Position numbers and translations under genes: made by a program
Notes under the pieces: generated by a model
Databases searched by the model: none
What the model was told of the DNA's origin: nothing
Seen by the model: the letters and a program-made list of their open reading frames with translations, nothing else
Origin: an uncultured Collinsella sp.
GTDB lineage: Bacteria; Actinomycetota; Coriobacteriia; Coriobacteriales; Coriobacteriaceae
Direction of reading: 5' to 3'
DNA length: 23,584 nucleotides
Assembly (NCBI GenBank): GCA_902478945.1
Contig: CABSMX010000022.1
Location: forward strand, 1-23,584
Part shown: in pieces, positions 1 to 6,942 of the stretch
Layout: each line of letters opens with the position of its first letter
How positions within the stretch are numbered: position 1 is the first letter of the stretch

Positions 1-208
1 CGGCATGGGCGAGGGCATACACCGCGTGAGCGGTTTTGGCGACAACGCGTTTTTGCGCGCGCTGACGGGCGGCATTCCCACCGTGCATTATGGCTACCTG
101 ACCAGTGGCGTCGAGGCGACCAATATGTTGCTCAACACGCTCGATGGCGTGGAGGGGGAGAGCGGTCTCAAGACGCTCAAGCTCGGCCATCAGCTTATGA
201 ATGTCTAG
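1..208 (+). CDS. LacI-family transcriptional regulator, C-terminal fragment (5' end outside window)
   Basis: The reading frame is open from base 2 and ends at TAG 206-208, so only about 68 C-terminal residues are seen. The stretch VSGFGDNAFLRALTGGIPTV followed by HYGYLTSGVEATNMLL has the pattern of the last part of the LacI/PurR sugar-binding domain: a V-x-G-F-D/G-x start, then a strand near I-x-T-V, then a helix carrying A-x-x-L-L. The helix-turn-helix lies outside the window. It is encoded directly upstream of two LacI/CcpA-type operators and a sucrose PTS gene, so the natural inference is a sucrose-responsive repressor (ScrR-like) controlling scrA and scrB. The ligand cannot be read from the fragment. 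Confidence 0.75.
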   Translation, partial: GMGEGIHRVSGFGDNAFLRALTGGIPTVHYGYLTSGVEATNMLLNTLDGVEGESGLKTLKLGHQLMNV

Positions 209-296
209 GTTTTGGGCACGTCTGTCTGCTTCTGAGTCGCCTGTTTTTGCCTTAAAACTACCTTTCGCCGGCCTTTTCCTACCGTTCACCGTTATA

Positions 297-311
297 TGAA
301 AACGATTACAG
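297..311 (+). promoter_or_regulatory. cre/LacI-type operator, copy 1
   Basis: The 15-mer TGAAAACGATTACAG occurs here and again identically at 323-337. Its first 14 bases fit the catabolite-responsive/LacI-family consensus TGWAANCGNTNWCA at every position. It lies between the LacI-family gene and scrA, where a sugar-specific repressor or a CcpA-like regulator would be expected to bind. Confidence 0.7.
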
Positions 312-322
312 ACATATGAAAC

Positions 323-337
323 TGAAAACGATTACAG
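323..337 (+). promoter_or_regulatory. cre/LacI-type operator, copy 2
   Basis: Identical 15-base direct repeat of the site at 297-311, offset by 26 bp (about 2.5 helical turns). It ends 55 bases before the scrA start codon. Two sites close together suggest cooperative binding by two repressor dimers. I could not pick a convincing -35/-10 pair between 209 and 376, so the promoter position relative to the operators is unknown. Confidence 0.7.
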
Positions 338-392
338 TGTAAGTGTCAAAGATGGCCGGGTGCACATGCGCCCGTTGGAGGAAAGGGAAGTC

Positions 393-1793
393 ATGGACTA
401 CCGCAAATCAGCCCAAGAGGTGCTCGACAACATCGGTGGCGCCGACAACGTCGTCTCTGCTGCGCATTGCGCCACGCGTTTGCGCCTGGTGATTGCCGAT
501 AACGCCAAGGTTAACAAGGAGGCCCTCGAGAATATCGACGGCGCCAAGGGCGTCTTTGAGGCTCAGGGCCAGCTCCAGATTATTTTTGGTACTGGCACCG
601 TCAACAAGGTCTACGACGAGTTCATCGCGCTCAGTGGCGTCGAGGCTGCCACCAAGGCCGAGGTCAAGGAGGCCGCGGCGCAGCAGCAGAACATCTTTAT
701 GCGCGCCATTAAGGTGCTCGGCGACGTCTTTGTCCCCATCATCCCCGCCATCGTGGCTTCGGGCCTGCTGTTGGGAATCATGAGTGCTCTCAACTTTATG
801 GCCTCCAACGGCTTTATCGCGCTCGACACCAATAACTTTATCTATAAGATCGCCGACCTGGTCTCGGGAACGTCCTTTGGCATTCTGCAGATCCTGATCG
901 GCTACTCCGCCGCCAAGGCCTTTGGCGCCAACCCGTACTTGGGTGCCGTCGTCGGCGGTGCGTTCATCAACTCCTCGCTGCAGAGCGCCTACACGGTTGC
1001 CTCCGAGGGCGTTCAGACCATGGTCACCGTCATCCCCGGCGTGTACAGCTTTGAGTGGGTCGGCTATCAGGGCCACGTGATCCCCATCGTTATCGCCTGC
1101 GCCATTCTGGCCTTCCTCGAGAAGCGTCTGCACAAGGTCGTTCCCGAGATGTTCGACCTCTTTGTGACCCCGCTCGTCTCGGTGTTCGTGACCGTGCTCG
1201 TGACGCTCGTTGCCGTCGGCCCCATCTTCGTGTGGGCCGAGAACGCCATCCTCGGTCTGATCCAGGCCCTGCTGACCCTGCCCTTCGGCATCGGTTCCTT
1301 TATCGTCGGCCTGTTCTATGCCCCCACGGTCGTTACCGGTATCCACCAGATGTACACCGCCATCGACCTGGGCCAGCTCGCTCAGTACGGCGTGACCTAT
1401 TGGCTGCCCATCGCCAGTGCAGCCAACATCGCCCAGGGTGGCGCCGCGCTCGCCGTTGCCTTTAAGACCCGCGATGCCAAGATCAAGGGCCTGGCGCTTC
1501 CTTCAGCCCTGTCCGCCTTCATGGGCATTACCGAGCCTGCCATCTTCGGTGTGAACCTGCGCTTCTTTAAGCCCTTCATCGCCGGCTGCATCGGCGGCGG
1601 TTGCGGTGCCCTGGTCTGCGCGCTCACTTCGCTGGCTGCCTCCGGCACGGGCGTTACCGGTATCTTCGGCATCCTGCTGTGCCTGGCCCAGCCCGTGCAG
1701 TACGCGATCATGTTTGCGGTTGCCGCGCTGGTCTCCTTTGCCGTCTCGTTTGTCCTGTACAAGGACGAGCCCAAGGCTTCCGAGCAGGCCTAA
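393..1793 (+). CDS. scrA: Sucrose-type PTS permease, EIIBC
   Basis: This 466-residue membrane protein should import sucrose and phosphorylate it to sucrose-6-phosphate. The EIIB domain is about residues 1-85, with the phospho-accepting Cys26 in AAHCATRLRLV. The EIIC domain follows from about residue 100, with many hydrophobic segments and the signature GITEPAIFGVNL of the sucrose/trehalose EIIC family. The protein stops after a short polar tail (DEPKASEQA) with no EIIA domain, so phosphate must come from an EIIA encoded elsewhere. I chose ATG 393 because GGAGG at 377-381 precedes it; an upstream in-frame GTG at 360 lacks such a site. The scrB neighbour and the operators support sucrose over trehalose or a beta-glucoside, but the substrate is inferred. 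Confidence 0.88.
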   Translation: MDYRKSAQEVLDNIGGADNVVSAAHCATRLRLVIADNAKVNKEALENIDGAKGVFEAQGQLQIIFGTGTVNKVYDEFIALSGVEAATKAEVKEAAAQQQNIFMRAIKVLGDVFVPIIPAIVASGLLLGIMSALNFMASNGFIALDTNNFIYKIADLVSGTSFGILQILIGYSAAKAFGANPYLGAVVGGAFINSSLQSAYTVASEGVQTMVTVIPGVYSFEWVGYQGHVIPIVIACAILAFLEKRLHKVVPEMFDLFVTPLVSVFVTVLVTLVAVGPIFVWAENAILGLIQALLTLPFGIGSFIVGLFYAPTVVTGIHQMYTAIDLGQLAQYGVTYWLPIASAANIAQGGAALAVAFKTRDAKIKGLALPSALSAFMGITEPAIFGVNLRFFKPFIAGCIGGGCGALVCALTSLAASGTGVTGIFGILLCLAQPVQYAIMFAVAALVSFAVSFVLYKDEPKASEQA

Positions 1794-1811
1794 GAGCTTT
1801 TGATTGAGGGG

Positions 1812-1842
1812 ATGCCCGCGGGTCGTATGCTCGCGGGCGTTT
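1812..1842 (+). terminator. Possible intergenic hairpin/terminator between scrA and scrB
   Basis: GCCCGCG at 1814-1820 pairs perfectly with CGCGGGC at 1832-1838, with weaker pairs extending the stem both ways. Only three T residues follow (1840-1842). It may be a weak terminator or a stabilising hairpin that lowers scrB expression relative to scrA. Confidence 0.4.
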
Positions 1843-1900
1843 CCCGTATCTGGTGCCGATCTCTGGCGCCTTGTTACTTTCGATTCGTTAGGACTTTGAT

Positions 1901-3442
1901 ATGTCTAATGCCCTTGGGCGCGATCTTGCACAGCTGGTCGCCGCTGTTGACGCCGCCGCCTCTGAGTGCGGTCATGGCGCGTATGGTCAGCGCTTTCATA
2001 TTATGCCGCCGGCGGGCTGGCTCAACGACCCCAACGGTCTTTGCCAGGCAGATGGCGTATTTCACGCGTACTTTCAGTATGCCCCGTTTGATGTGAACGG
2101 CGGCGTCAAGATGTGGGGCCATGCGACGAGCCGCGACCTTATGACGTGGGACTACGTTGGCGCCCCGCTGCTGCCCGACGAGCCGTTCGATTGTCACGGC
2201 GTGTATTCGGGCTCCGCGCTTGCCGAGGACGGCCGCATTCGCGTGCTGTACACAGGCAACGTGAAGCTTTCCGATGCGGACGGTACGTACGACTACGTTA
2301 ATACCGGCCGTCGTGCCGATACCGTTTATGTCGAGAGCGTTGATGGCCTTGCCGGTCGGGAGTTCAGCCAAAAGCGTGTGGTGCTGGCGTCCGAGGATTA
2401 TCCCGAGGATTTGACCTGCCACGTGCGCGATCCCAAGGTGTGGCGCGATGACGATGGGCGTTACCATATGGTGCTGGGCGCGCGTCGTCGCGTGGATGGT
2501 CCGCATGTCGATAGTCGATTTTGCGCCATGCACGGCGAGGGTGCCGGGCGCGATGTGGGTGAGATCCTGGTGTACGGTTCGGCGGATATGCTGAACTGGG
2601 AGCTCGAGAGCCGTGTGTCTACGCCCAAGCGTTTCGGCTTTATGTGGGAGTGCCCGGGGTATCTTGAGCTTAAGGCCGATGACGGTGTGCCGGTGAAGTT
2701 CCTGTCCTTCTCTCCCCAGGGGCTCGAGGGCGGTCGTTGGGACCGCGGCAACGTATACGCTGCTGGCTACATGCCTGTAACGGGCGACATTACCGGTGGT
2801 GACGGTACCTATGAGCTGGGCGAGTTCCGCCTGTGGGACGCCGGTTTTGACTTCTATGCTCCGCAGGAGTTCACGGCCGAGGACGGTCGCCACATTCTGA
2901 TCGGCTGGATGGGCATGCCCGATGAACCGACCTATGGCAACGCACCCACCGTGGTGTGCGGCTGGCAACACTGCTTGACGGTGCCGCGTGAGCTTACAGC
3001 CGGTGCCGGCGGCGTGGTGCTGCAGCAACCGGCGCGTGAGATCGAGCGCCATTATGCCTCGGTGCGTGTGGGGGAGGGCTCGTTGGAGGTTGCCGGCGAT
3101 ACCTGCTTTGACGTTATTTCTAGCGGTATCGACGGCGCATTTACCGCGACCGTTGATGGCGAGCTGCAGCTGGCGTTTGTGCCCGCCGAGGGCGAGCTGC
3201 CCGCGCGCTTTGAGATGCGATTTACCGATGAGTGTCGCGCTTCTGCCGGCTGCGGTCGCACCGTGCGTTGGGAGCCCGTCGACGAGGTTCGTAACGTGCG
3301 CATTGTCGGCGATGTCTCGTCGGTCGAGGTGTTTGTGAACGACGGCGCGCTCGTGTTTTCGACGCGCATCTATCCGGAGGCCTATGGCGTGTCCGTTGAC
3401 GCCTCGGGTGCGAGCGTGACCTATCACACGCTCAAGATCTAG
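1901..3442 (+). CDS. scrB: GH32 sucrose-6-phosphate hydrolase / beta-fructofuranosidase
   Basis: A 513-residue glycoside hydrolase family 32 enzyme that should split sucrose-6-phosphate from the PTS into glucose-6-phosphate and fructose. The three family hallmarks are present: WLNDPNG at residues 40-46 with nucleophile Asp43, the RDP motif at 176-178 with transition-state Asp177, and ECP at 250-252 with acid/base Glu250. The five-bladed propeller occupies about residues 30-355, and a C-terminal beta-sandwich follows. There is no signal peptide, which fits a cytoplasmic enzyme acting after PTS uptake. The start ATG has a modest AGGA ribosome site at 1890-1893. An unusual basic/His-containing insertion (about residues 194-218) lies between the RDP and ECP motifs. 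No fructokinase gene is adjacent. Confidence 0.9.
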   Translation: MSNALGRDLAQLVAAVDAAASECGHGAYGQRFHIMPPAGWLNDPNGLCQADGVFHAYFQYAPFDVNGGVKMWGHATSRDLMTWDYVGAPLLPDEPFDCHGVYSGSALAEDGRIRVLYTGNVKLSDADGTYDYVNTGRRADTVYVESVDGLAGREFSQKRVVLASEDYPEDLTCHVRDPKVWRDDDGRYHMVLGARRRVDGPHVDSRFCAMHGEGAGRDVGEILVYGSADMLNWELESRVSTPKRFGFMWECPGYLELKADDGVPVKFLSFSPQGLEGGRWDRGNVYAAGYMPVTGDITGGDGTYELGEFRLWDAGFDFYAPQEFTAEDGRHILIGWMGMPDEPTYGNAPTVVCGWQHCLTVPRELTAGAGGVVLQQPAREIERHYASVRVGEGSLEVAGDTCFDVISSGIDGAFTATVDGELQLAFVPAEGELPARFEMRFTDECRASAGCGRTVRWEPVDEVRNVRIVGDVSSVEVFVNDGALVFSTRIYPEAYGVSVDASGASVTYHTLKI

Positions 3443-3480
3443 GCGATTCGTCGCATATCGGCGCTATACTGCAGCCGTTG

Positions 3481-3516
3481 CCCACGATGCGGGGAACACC
3501 CGCATCGTGGGTTTTT
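3481..3516 (+). terminator. Strong intrinsic terminator after scrB
   Basis: A 13-bp perfect stem (3481-3493 with 3499-3511), loop GAACA, then five T residues at 3512-3516. It starts 38 bases after the scrB stop codon and ends 22 bases before the next gene's start, so it should insulate the sucrose operon from the gene at 3539. Confidence 0.92.
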
Positions 3517-3538
3517 GCTTTTGAAGGGACGGTGCCGT

Positions 3539-4531
3539 GTGGATGTACAGCAGCTAGAAGAGACTTGGGCTTTGAGGGCCGGCGCGCGTGAGGCGCGGTT
3601 GCTTGCGGCCCCGCATGTGCCGGCAGCGCTGTCGCAGCTGGGGATCGTGCGTCCTGGTGACCGCCTGGTTGCGTTTGCCGATGACTTTGCCGATGCGTTT
3701 GCGAGCGGCTTTGATGCCTGCGACGTGGCTATGGTGGGTGAGCCGTCGGTTGCAGCGTTTGTCGCCGCGTCCGAGAACTTTGATGCTTCGTTTGATGCCG
3801 AGGGGCCGCACCTGTGGTGGTTCGTGAACTCCATCGGCGGGTTTGGTCTGCGCGTGCCCGATCTTCGCGCCCTGGGTCGCGCGGCTCGCGATGCCCGCGC
3901 GCTGCTTGTTGTGGACAACACCGTGGCGTCGGCTTTTGGCTGCGATCCGCTGCGGCTGGGTGCTGCACTGTCGCTCGAGGCGCTCGATCGCGTGTGCGCC
4001 GGCAAAGCTCCACGCAAGCTCGTTGCCGCTTCGGTGGCGCGCTCGCAGCTCAAGCGTCATCGCGTGGATGCTGCTGCCGAGTGCGCGCATGCGTTGTTTG
4101 CGGGATGCGGTGCTTTGGCGCTCGACCTTTCTACCGAGGAGGCCGGTGCGCTGGAGCGCGGGCTGGACTCGCTCAATACCCGCATGCAGGCACACTTCGA
4201 CCGCGCCCGTGCGCTGGCCGAGTATCTGGCCGCCAACGAGATGATGCGCAACGTGCGCTATCCCGGACTGAGCTCGCATCCCGACCATGTGGTTGCAACG
4301 GGAATCCTCGAGCACGGCTTTGGCCCGGCAGTTGAATTTGACCTTATCGAGCGTAGCGCGGGAGAGCTGTTCGACGCTTTGCCGGGGGAGTTTCGTACAT
4401 CGCCCGCCGGCGGCGCAACGACGCGCCTTTCGGCTCCACGCGGCAAGCAGGGGAGCACCATTCGCCTTTTCGCCGGCACCGACGACCCCTTGATCGTGGC
4501 CGCCACCCTAGATAATGCCCTCCGCAACTAG
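3539..4531 (+). CDS. Degenerate trans-sulfuration (Cys/Met metabolism) PLP-enzyme-like protein
   Basis: About 330 residues from GTG 3539, which follows AAGGGA at 3524-3529; a TTG at 3515 would sit in the terminator T-tract. Homology to cystathionine gamma-synthase/lyase-type enzymes is visible in three places: LLVVDNTVASAF (Asp126, the residue that normally contacts the PLP pyridine nitrogen), LDSLNTRMQAHF with YPGLSSHPDH, and IRLFAGTDDP near the C-terminus. However, the usual SATK motif with the PLP-binding lysine is replaced. An ungapped alignment puts Arg151 (in EALDRVC) where the lysine should be. The N-terminal 60-80 residues that normally hold the tyrosine/arginine and SGM phosphate-binding segments also appear to be missing. 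I infer a catalytically altered or inactive homologue. Its function is unknown. Confidence 0.65.
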   Translation: MDVQQLEETWALRAGAREARLLAAPHVPAALSQLGIVRPGDRLVAFADDFADAFASGFDACDVAMVGEPSVAAFVAASENFDASFDAEGPHLWWFVNSIGGFGLRVPDLRALGRAARDARALLVVDNTVASAFGCDPLRLGAALSLEALDRVCAGKAPRKLVAASVARSQLKRHRVDAAAECAHALFAGCGALALDLSTEEAGALERGLDSLNTRMQAHFDRARALAEYLAANEMMRNVRYPGLSSHPDHVVATGILEHGFGPAVEFDLIERSAGELFDALPGEFRTSPAGGATTRLSAPRGKQGSTIRLFAGTDDPLIVAATLDNALRN

Positions 4532-4549
4532 CTAAATCATCTTCAACTC

Positions 4550-4624
4550 CATAAGTTGCGGTGAAATAGGGATTGTTTTACGGCTTTAATCGCATAAACA
4601 GTCCCTATTTCACTGCAACTTATG
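4550..4624. repeat. Long inverted repeat between convergent genes
   Basis: Arms 4550-4578 and 4596-4624 pair over 29 bp with only two G-T wobbles, around a 17-base loop. The arms are AT-richer than their surroundings (left arm contains GTGAAATAGGG). The element lies between the 3' ends of the + strand gene ending at 4531 and the - strand gene ending at 4665, so it may act as a bidirectional terminator. The stem is far longer than a normal terminator and lacks a clear T-tract, so a dispersed palindromic or miniature mobile element is an alternative. Confidence 0.85.
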
Positions 4625-4664
4625 AGAATGGGTTGTGTGGCTATAAAGCCCTGTCCAAAATTGG

Positions 4665-5009
4665 CTACTTTTTGATGCTGGCGATGAGGTCGTTTGCTTT
4701 GGTGGCAATGACGTTGTTGATCTCTGCCTGCAGCTCCTCGTAGACCGCTACGGCTCGCTCGCCAGCGGGGGTGAGTGTGGATCCGCGGGCGCCGTCGCGC
4801 TCGATGAGCTTGCAGCCCAGCTGGCCTTCGGCTTCGTTAACAATGCGCCAGGCCTTGGAATATGCCATGCCCATGCTTTTAGCGGCACGGTTGAGCGAGT
4901 GCTCACGGGCAATACCCTGCAGCAGCAAGACGCAGCCGTGACCGAACACGCCCGGCAGATCTTTGTCGCACGCTTGAATGACCAACTTTGCCGTCGTCTT
5001 GTACTCCAT
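4665..5009 (-). CDS. ModE-type winged helix-turn-helix regulator (DNA-binding domain only)
   Basis: A 114-residue protein read from the complement, starting at the ATG whose complement is 5007-5009 and preceded by a purine-rich GGGGAG/CGGAG stretch. The segment from about residue 22 (VFGHGCVLLLQGIAREHSL) through NRAAKSMGMAYSKAWRIVNE to LTPAGERAV matches the LysR-like winged helix of ModE-family proteins, in which the recognition helix is followed by a wing. The protein ends soon after the dimerisation helix and has no molybdate-binding TOBE/MOP domain, so it belongs to the short ModE-like class. No molybdate transport or molybdoenzyme gene is in view, so its ligand and targets are unknown. 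It is convergent with the gene ending at 4531. Confidence 0.8.
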   Translation of the reverse strand: MEYKTTAKLVIQACDKDLPGVFGHGCVLLLQGIAREHSLNRAAKSMGMAYSKAWRIVNEAEGQLGCKLIERDGARGSTLTPAGERAVAVYEELQAEINNVIATKANDLIASIKK

Positions 5010-5032
5010 GTGCTCCGCATCTCCCCGCTAAA

Positions 5033-5051
5033 GTGTTTGCTGGGCAAACGC
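5033..5051. promoter_or_regulatory. Small inverted repeat upstream of the ModE-like gene
   Basis: GTTTGC at 5035-5040 and GCAAAC at 5044-5049 form a perfect dyad that extends by a G-T and a G-C pair on the outside. It lies 24-42 bases upstream of the ModE-like start codon, where an autoregulatory operator or a leader hairpin would sit. The function is a guess. Confidence 0.35.
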
Positions 5052-5094
5052 AAAGCATGCGTCAAACCCTCGTGTGCTCTTCTTAAATCATGCA

Positions 5095-5123
5095 TTGTAG
5101 CAGTCAAAGTGCGTTAAGATACT
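5095..5123 (+). promoter_or_regulatory. Possible promoter of guaB
   Basis: TTGTAG (5095-5100) and GATACT (5118-5123) are 17 bases apart and lie about 80 bases upstream of guaB. Each hexamer matches the housekeeping consensus only partly (3/6 and 4/6). A 10-bp palindrome, CGACCGGTCG, follows at 5175-5184 in the presumed leader. Confidence 0.35.
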
Positions 5124-5202
5124 TCCCCAGTATTGGGCGCCCAAGGTTGGGCTGGGTCCTACGAGGCCTGCAGCCGACCGGTCGCATGGAAAAAGGAGAA
5201 AC

Positions 5203-6714
5203 ATGGCTACGTTCTTTCCCGGTGAGTCCCACACGTTTTCGGAGTATCTGCTGGTCCCTGGTTACTCGTCCTCGCAGTGCATTCCCAACAACGTCTCTCT
5301 TAAGACGCCGCTAACCCGCTTTAAGCGCGGTGAGAAGCCGGCAATCACCCTGAACATCCCCATGGTTTCCGCCATCATGCAGTCCGTCTCGGGCGTCGAT
5401 ATGGGTGTCGCGCTCGCTACCGAGGGTGGCCTGTCCTTCATTTACGGTTCCCAGAGCGCCGAGTCCGAGGCCGCTATGGTCAAGGCCGTCAAGGATCACA
5501 AGGCTGGCTTCGTTCAGTCCGATTCCACGCTGACCCCCGACATGACCATGGAGCAGGTCATCGAGCTCAAGGAGAAGACCGGTCACTCCACCATGCCGGT
5601 TACCGACGACGGCACTCCCAAGGGTAAGCTCCTGGGCATCGTCACCAGCCGTGACTATCGCCCCAGTCGCGATGACCACCAGACGAAGGTCTCCGAGTTC
5701 ATGACCCCGCGTGAGCAGCTCATCGTGGGCGACAAGAACATCAGCCTCAAGGTTGCCAACGACGTCATCTGGGACAACAAGCTCAACGCCCTGCCCATCG
5801 TCGACGACAACGATCACCTGATGGGAATCGTCTTCCGCAAGGACTATGACAGCCACAAGACCAACCCCAACGAGCTGCTCGACGGCGACAAGCGCTACAT
5901 GGTCGGCGCCGGTATCAACACCCGCGACTATGCCGAGCGCGTGCCGCTGCTCATCGAGGCCGGCGCCGATGTCCTGTGCATCGACTCCTCCGAGGGCTTC
6001 AGCGAGTGGCAGAAGCGCACCATCGAGTGGATTCGCGCCAACTACGGTGAGGACGTCAAGGTCGGTGCCGGTAATGTCGTCGACGCCGAGGGCTTCCGCT
6101 TCCTGGCAGACTGCGGCGCTGACTTCATCAAGGTCGGTATCGGCGGCGGTTCCATCTGCATCACCCGTGAGACTAAGGGTATCGGTCGTGGCCAGGCCAC
6201 CGCGCTGATCGACGTCTGTCGCGCTCGCGACGAGTACTACGAGGAGACCGGCGTCTACGTGCCCGTGTGCTCCGACGGCGGCATCGTCTACGACTACCAC
6301 ATGACGCTCGCCCTTGCCATGGGCGCCGACTTTATGATGCTGGGCCGCTACTTCGCCCGCTTCGACGAGAGCCCGACCGAGCGCGTCAACGTCAATGGCC
6401 AGTACATGAAGGAGTACTGGGGCGAGGGTTCTGCGCGTGCCCGCAACTGGCAGCGCTACGACCTGGGTGGCGCCGCGAAGCTCAGCTTCGTCGAGGGTGT
6501 CGACTCCTACGTTCCCTACGCCGGCTCCCTTAAGGACGGCGTGGGCGGCACGCTCTACAAGGTCAAGTCCACGATGTGCAACTGCGGTGCCCTCTCGATC
6601 CCCGAGCTCCAGGAAAAGGCACGCCTGACCCTGGTCAGCTCCACCTCCATCGTCGAAGGCGGCGCCCACGACGTAGTCGTCAAGGACTCCCAGCAGAGCG
6701 TTTCCTACCGCTAA
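5203..6714 (+). CDS. guaB: IMP dehydrogenase, Tritrichomonas foetus type
   Basis: This 503-residue enzyme should oxidise IMP to XMP with NAD+, the committed step of GMP synthesis. Two CBS motifs lie at about residues 103-220 inside a TIM-barrel catalytic domain. The catalytic loop reads GIGGGSICITRE with Cys319, not the common bacterial GPGSICTTR. Arg418 and Tyr419 (NWQRYD), which activate water, are present, as are Asp261 (DSSEG) and Arg382. Length and all these positions equal the numbering I know for the T. foetus enzyme, as do the C-terminal segments DGGIVYDYHMTLALAMGAD and KSTMCNCGAL. Lys310 and Glu431, linked to mycophenolic-acid resistance there, are also conserved. The start follows AAAAAGGAG. 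The gene stands alone, without guaA. Confidence 0.95.
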   Translation: MATFFPGESHTFSEYLLVPGYSSSQCIPNNVSLKTPLTRFKRGEKPAITLNIPMVSAIMQSVSGVDMGVALATEGGLSFIYGSQSAESEAAMVKAVKDHKAGFVQSDSTLTPDMTMEQVIELKEKTGHSTMPVTDDGTPKGKLLGIVTSRDYRPSRDDHQTKVSEFMTPREQLIVGDKNISLKVANDVIWDNKLNALPIVDDNDHLMGIVFRKDYDSHKTNPNELLDGDKRYMVGAGINTRDYAERVPLLIEAGADVLCIDSSEGFSEWQKRTIEWIRANYGEDVKVGAGNVVDAEGFRFLADCGADFIKVGIGGGSICITRETKGIGRGQATALIDVCRARDEYYEETGVYVPVCSDGGIVYDYHMTLALAMGADFMMLGRYFARFDESPTERVNVNGQYMKEYWGEGSARARNWQRYDLGGAAKLSFVEGVDSYVPYAGSLKDGVGGTLYKVKSTMCNCGALSIPELQEKARLTLVSSTSIVEGGAHDVVVKDSQQSVSYR

Positions 6715-6727
6715 GCGGCTTTCCTAA

Positions 6728-6805
6728 GCACCGCACCTTGCCGTTCAAACCGTCGCTCGCGTACCAAAGTACGCGTCGCTCCTCTTTCACGGCAATCTGC
6801 GGCAC
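6728..6805. repeat. Imperfect inverted repeat downstream of guaB
   Basis: Two 37-base arms (6728-6764 and 6769-6805) around the loop CAAA share 23 paired positions in blocks: CGCGTAC/GTACGCG next to the loop, TTGCCGT/ACGGCAA further out, and CCGCA/TGCGG at the base. CGTCGCT is also repeated directly at 6751 and 6774. It may be a degenerate dispersed palindrome or a 3'-UTR structure. Confidence 0.6.
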
Positions 6806-6873
6806 TTGGAAAACCCGACCATACATGGGCGGGTAACATTTAGCGGTTGATTCACAACCACGTTATTTAGATA
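6806..6873. other. Non-coding spacer downstream of guaB
   Basis: No gene is visible. The only structure I see is a short hairpin at 6813-6834 (ACCCG with CGGGT plus two inner pairs) without a T-tract. Confidence 0.5.
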
Positions 6874-6908
6874 AAGCGAGATGCCCGCAAGTCGCAGGCA
6901 TCTCGCTT
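6874..6908 (+). terminator. Probable terminator hairpin between guaB and leuS
   Basis: AAGCGAGATGCC (6874-6885) pairs perfectly over 12 bp with 6897-6908 around an 11-base loop. The following sequence is only moderately T-rich (TGTCGTATTTG). It is the best candidate for ending the guaB transcript. Confidence 0.6.
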
Positions 6909-6942
6909 GTCGTATTTGCTATCATCAGTCAAGTTAACCTTA

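Noticed and set aside
3465..3470. TATACT as a -10 element for the gene at 3539
   Set aside because: No -35 lies at 16-18 bases upstream and a strong terminator (3481-3516) stands between it and the gene.
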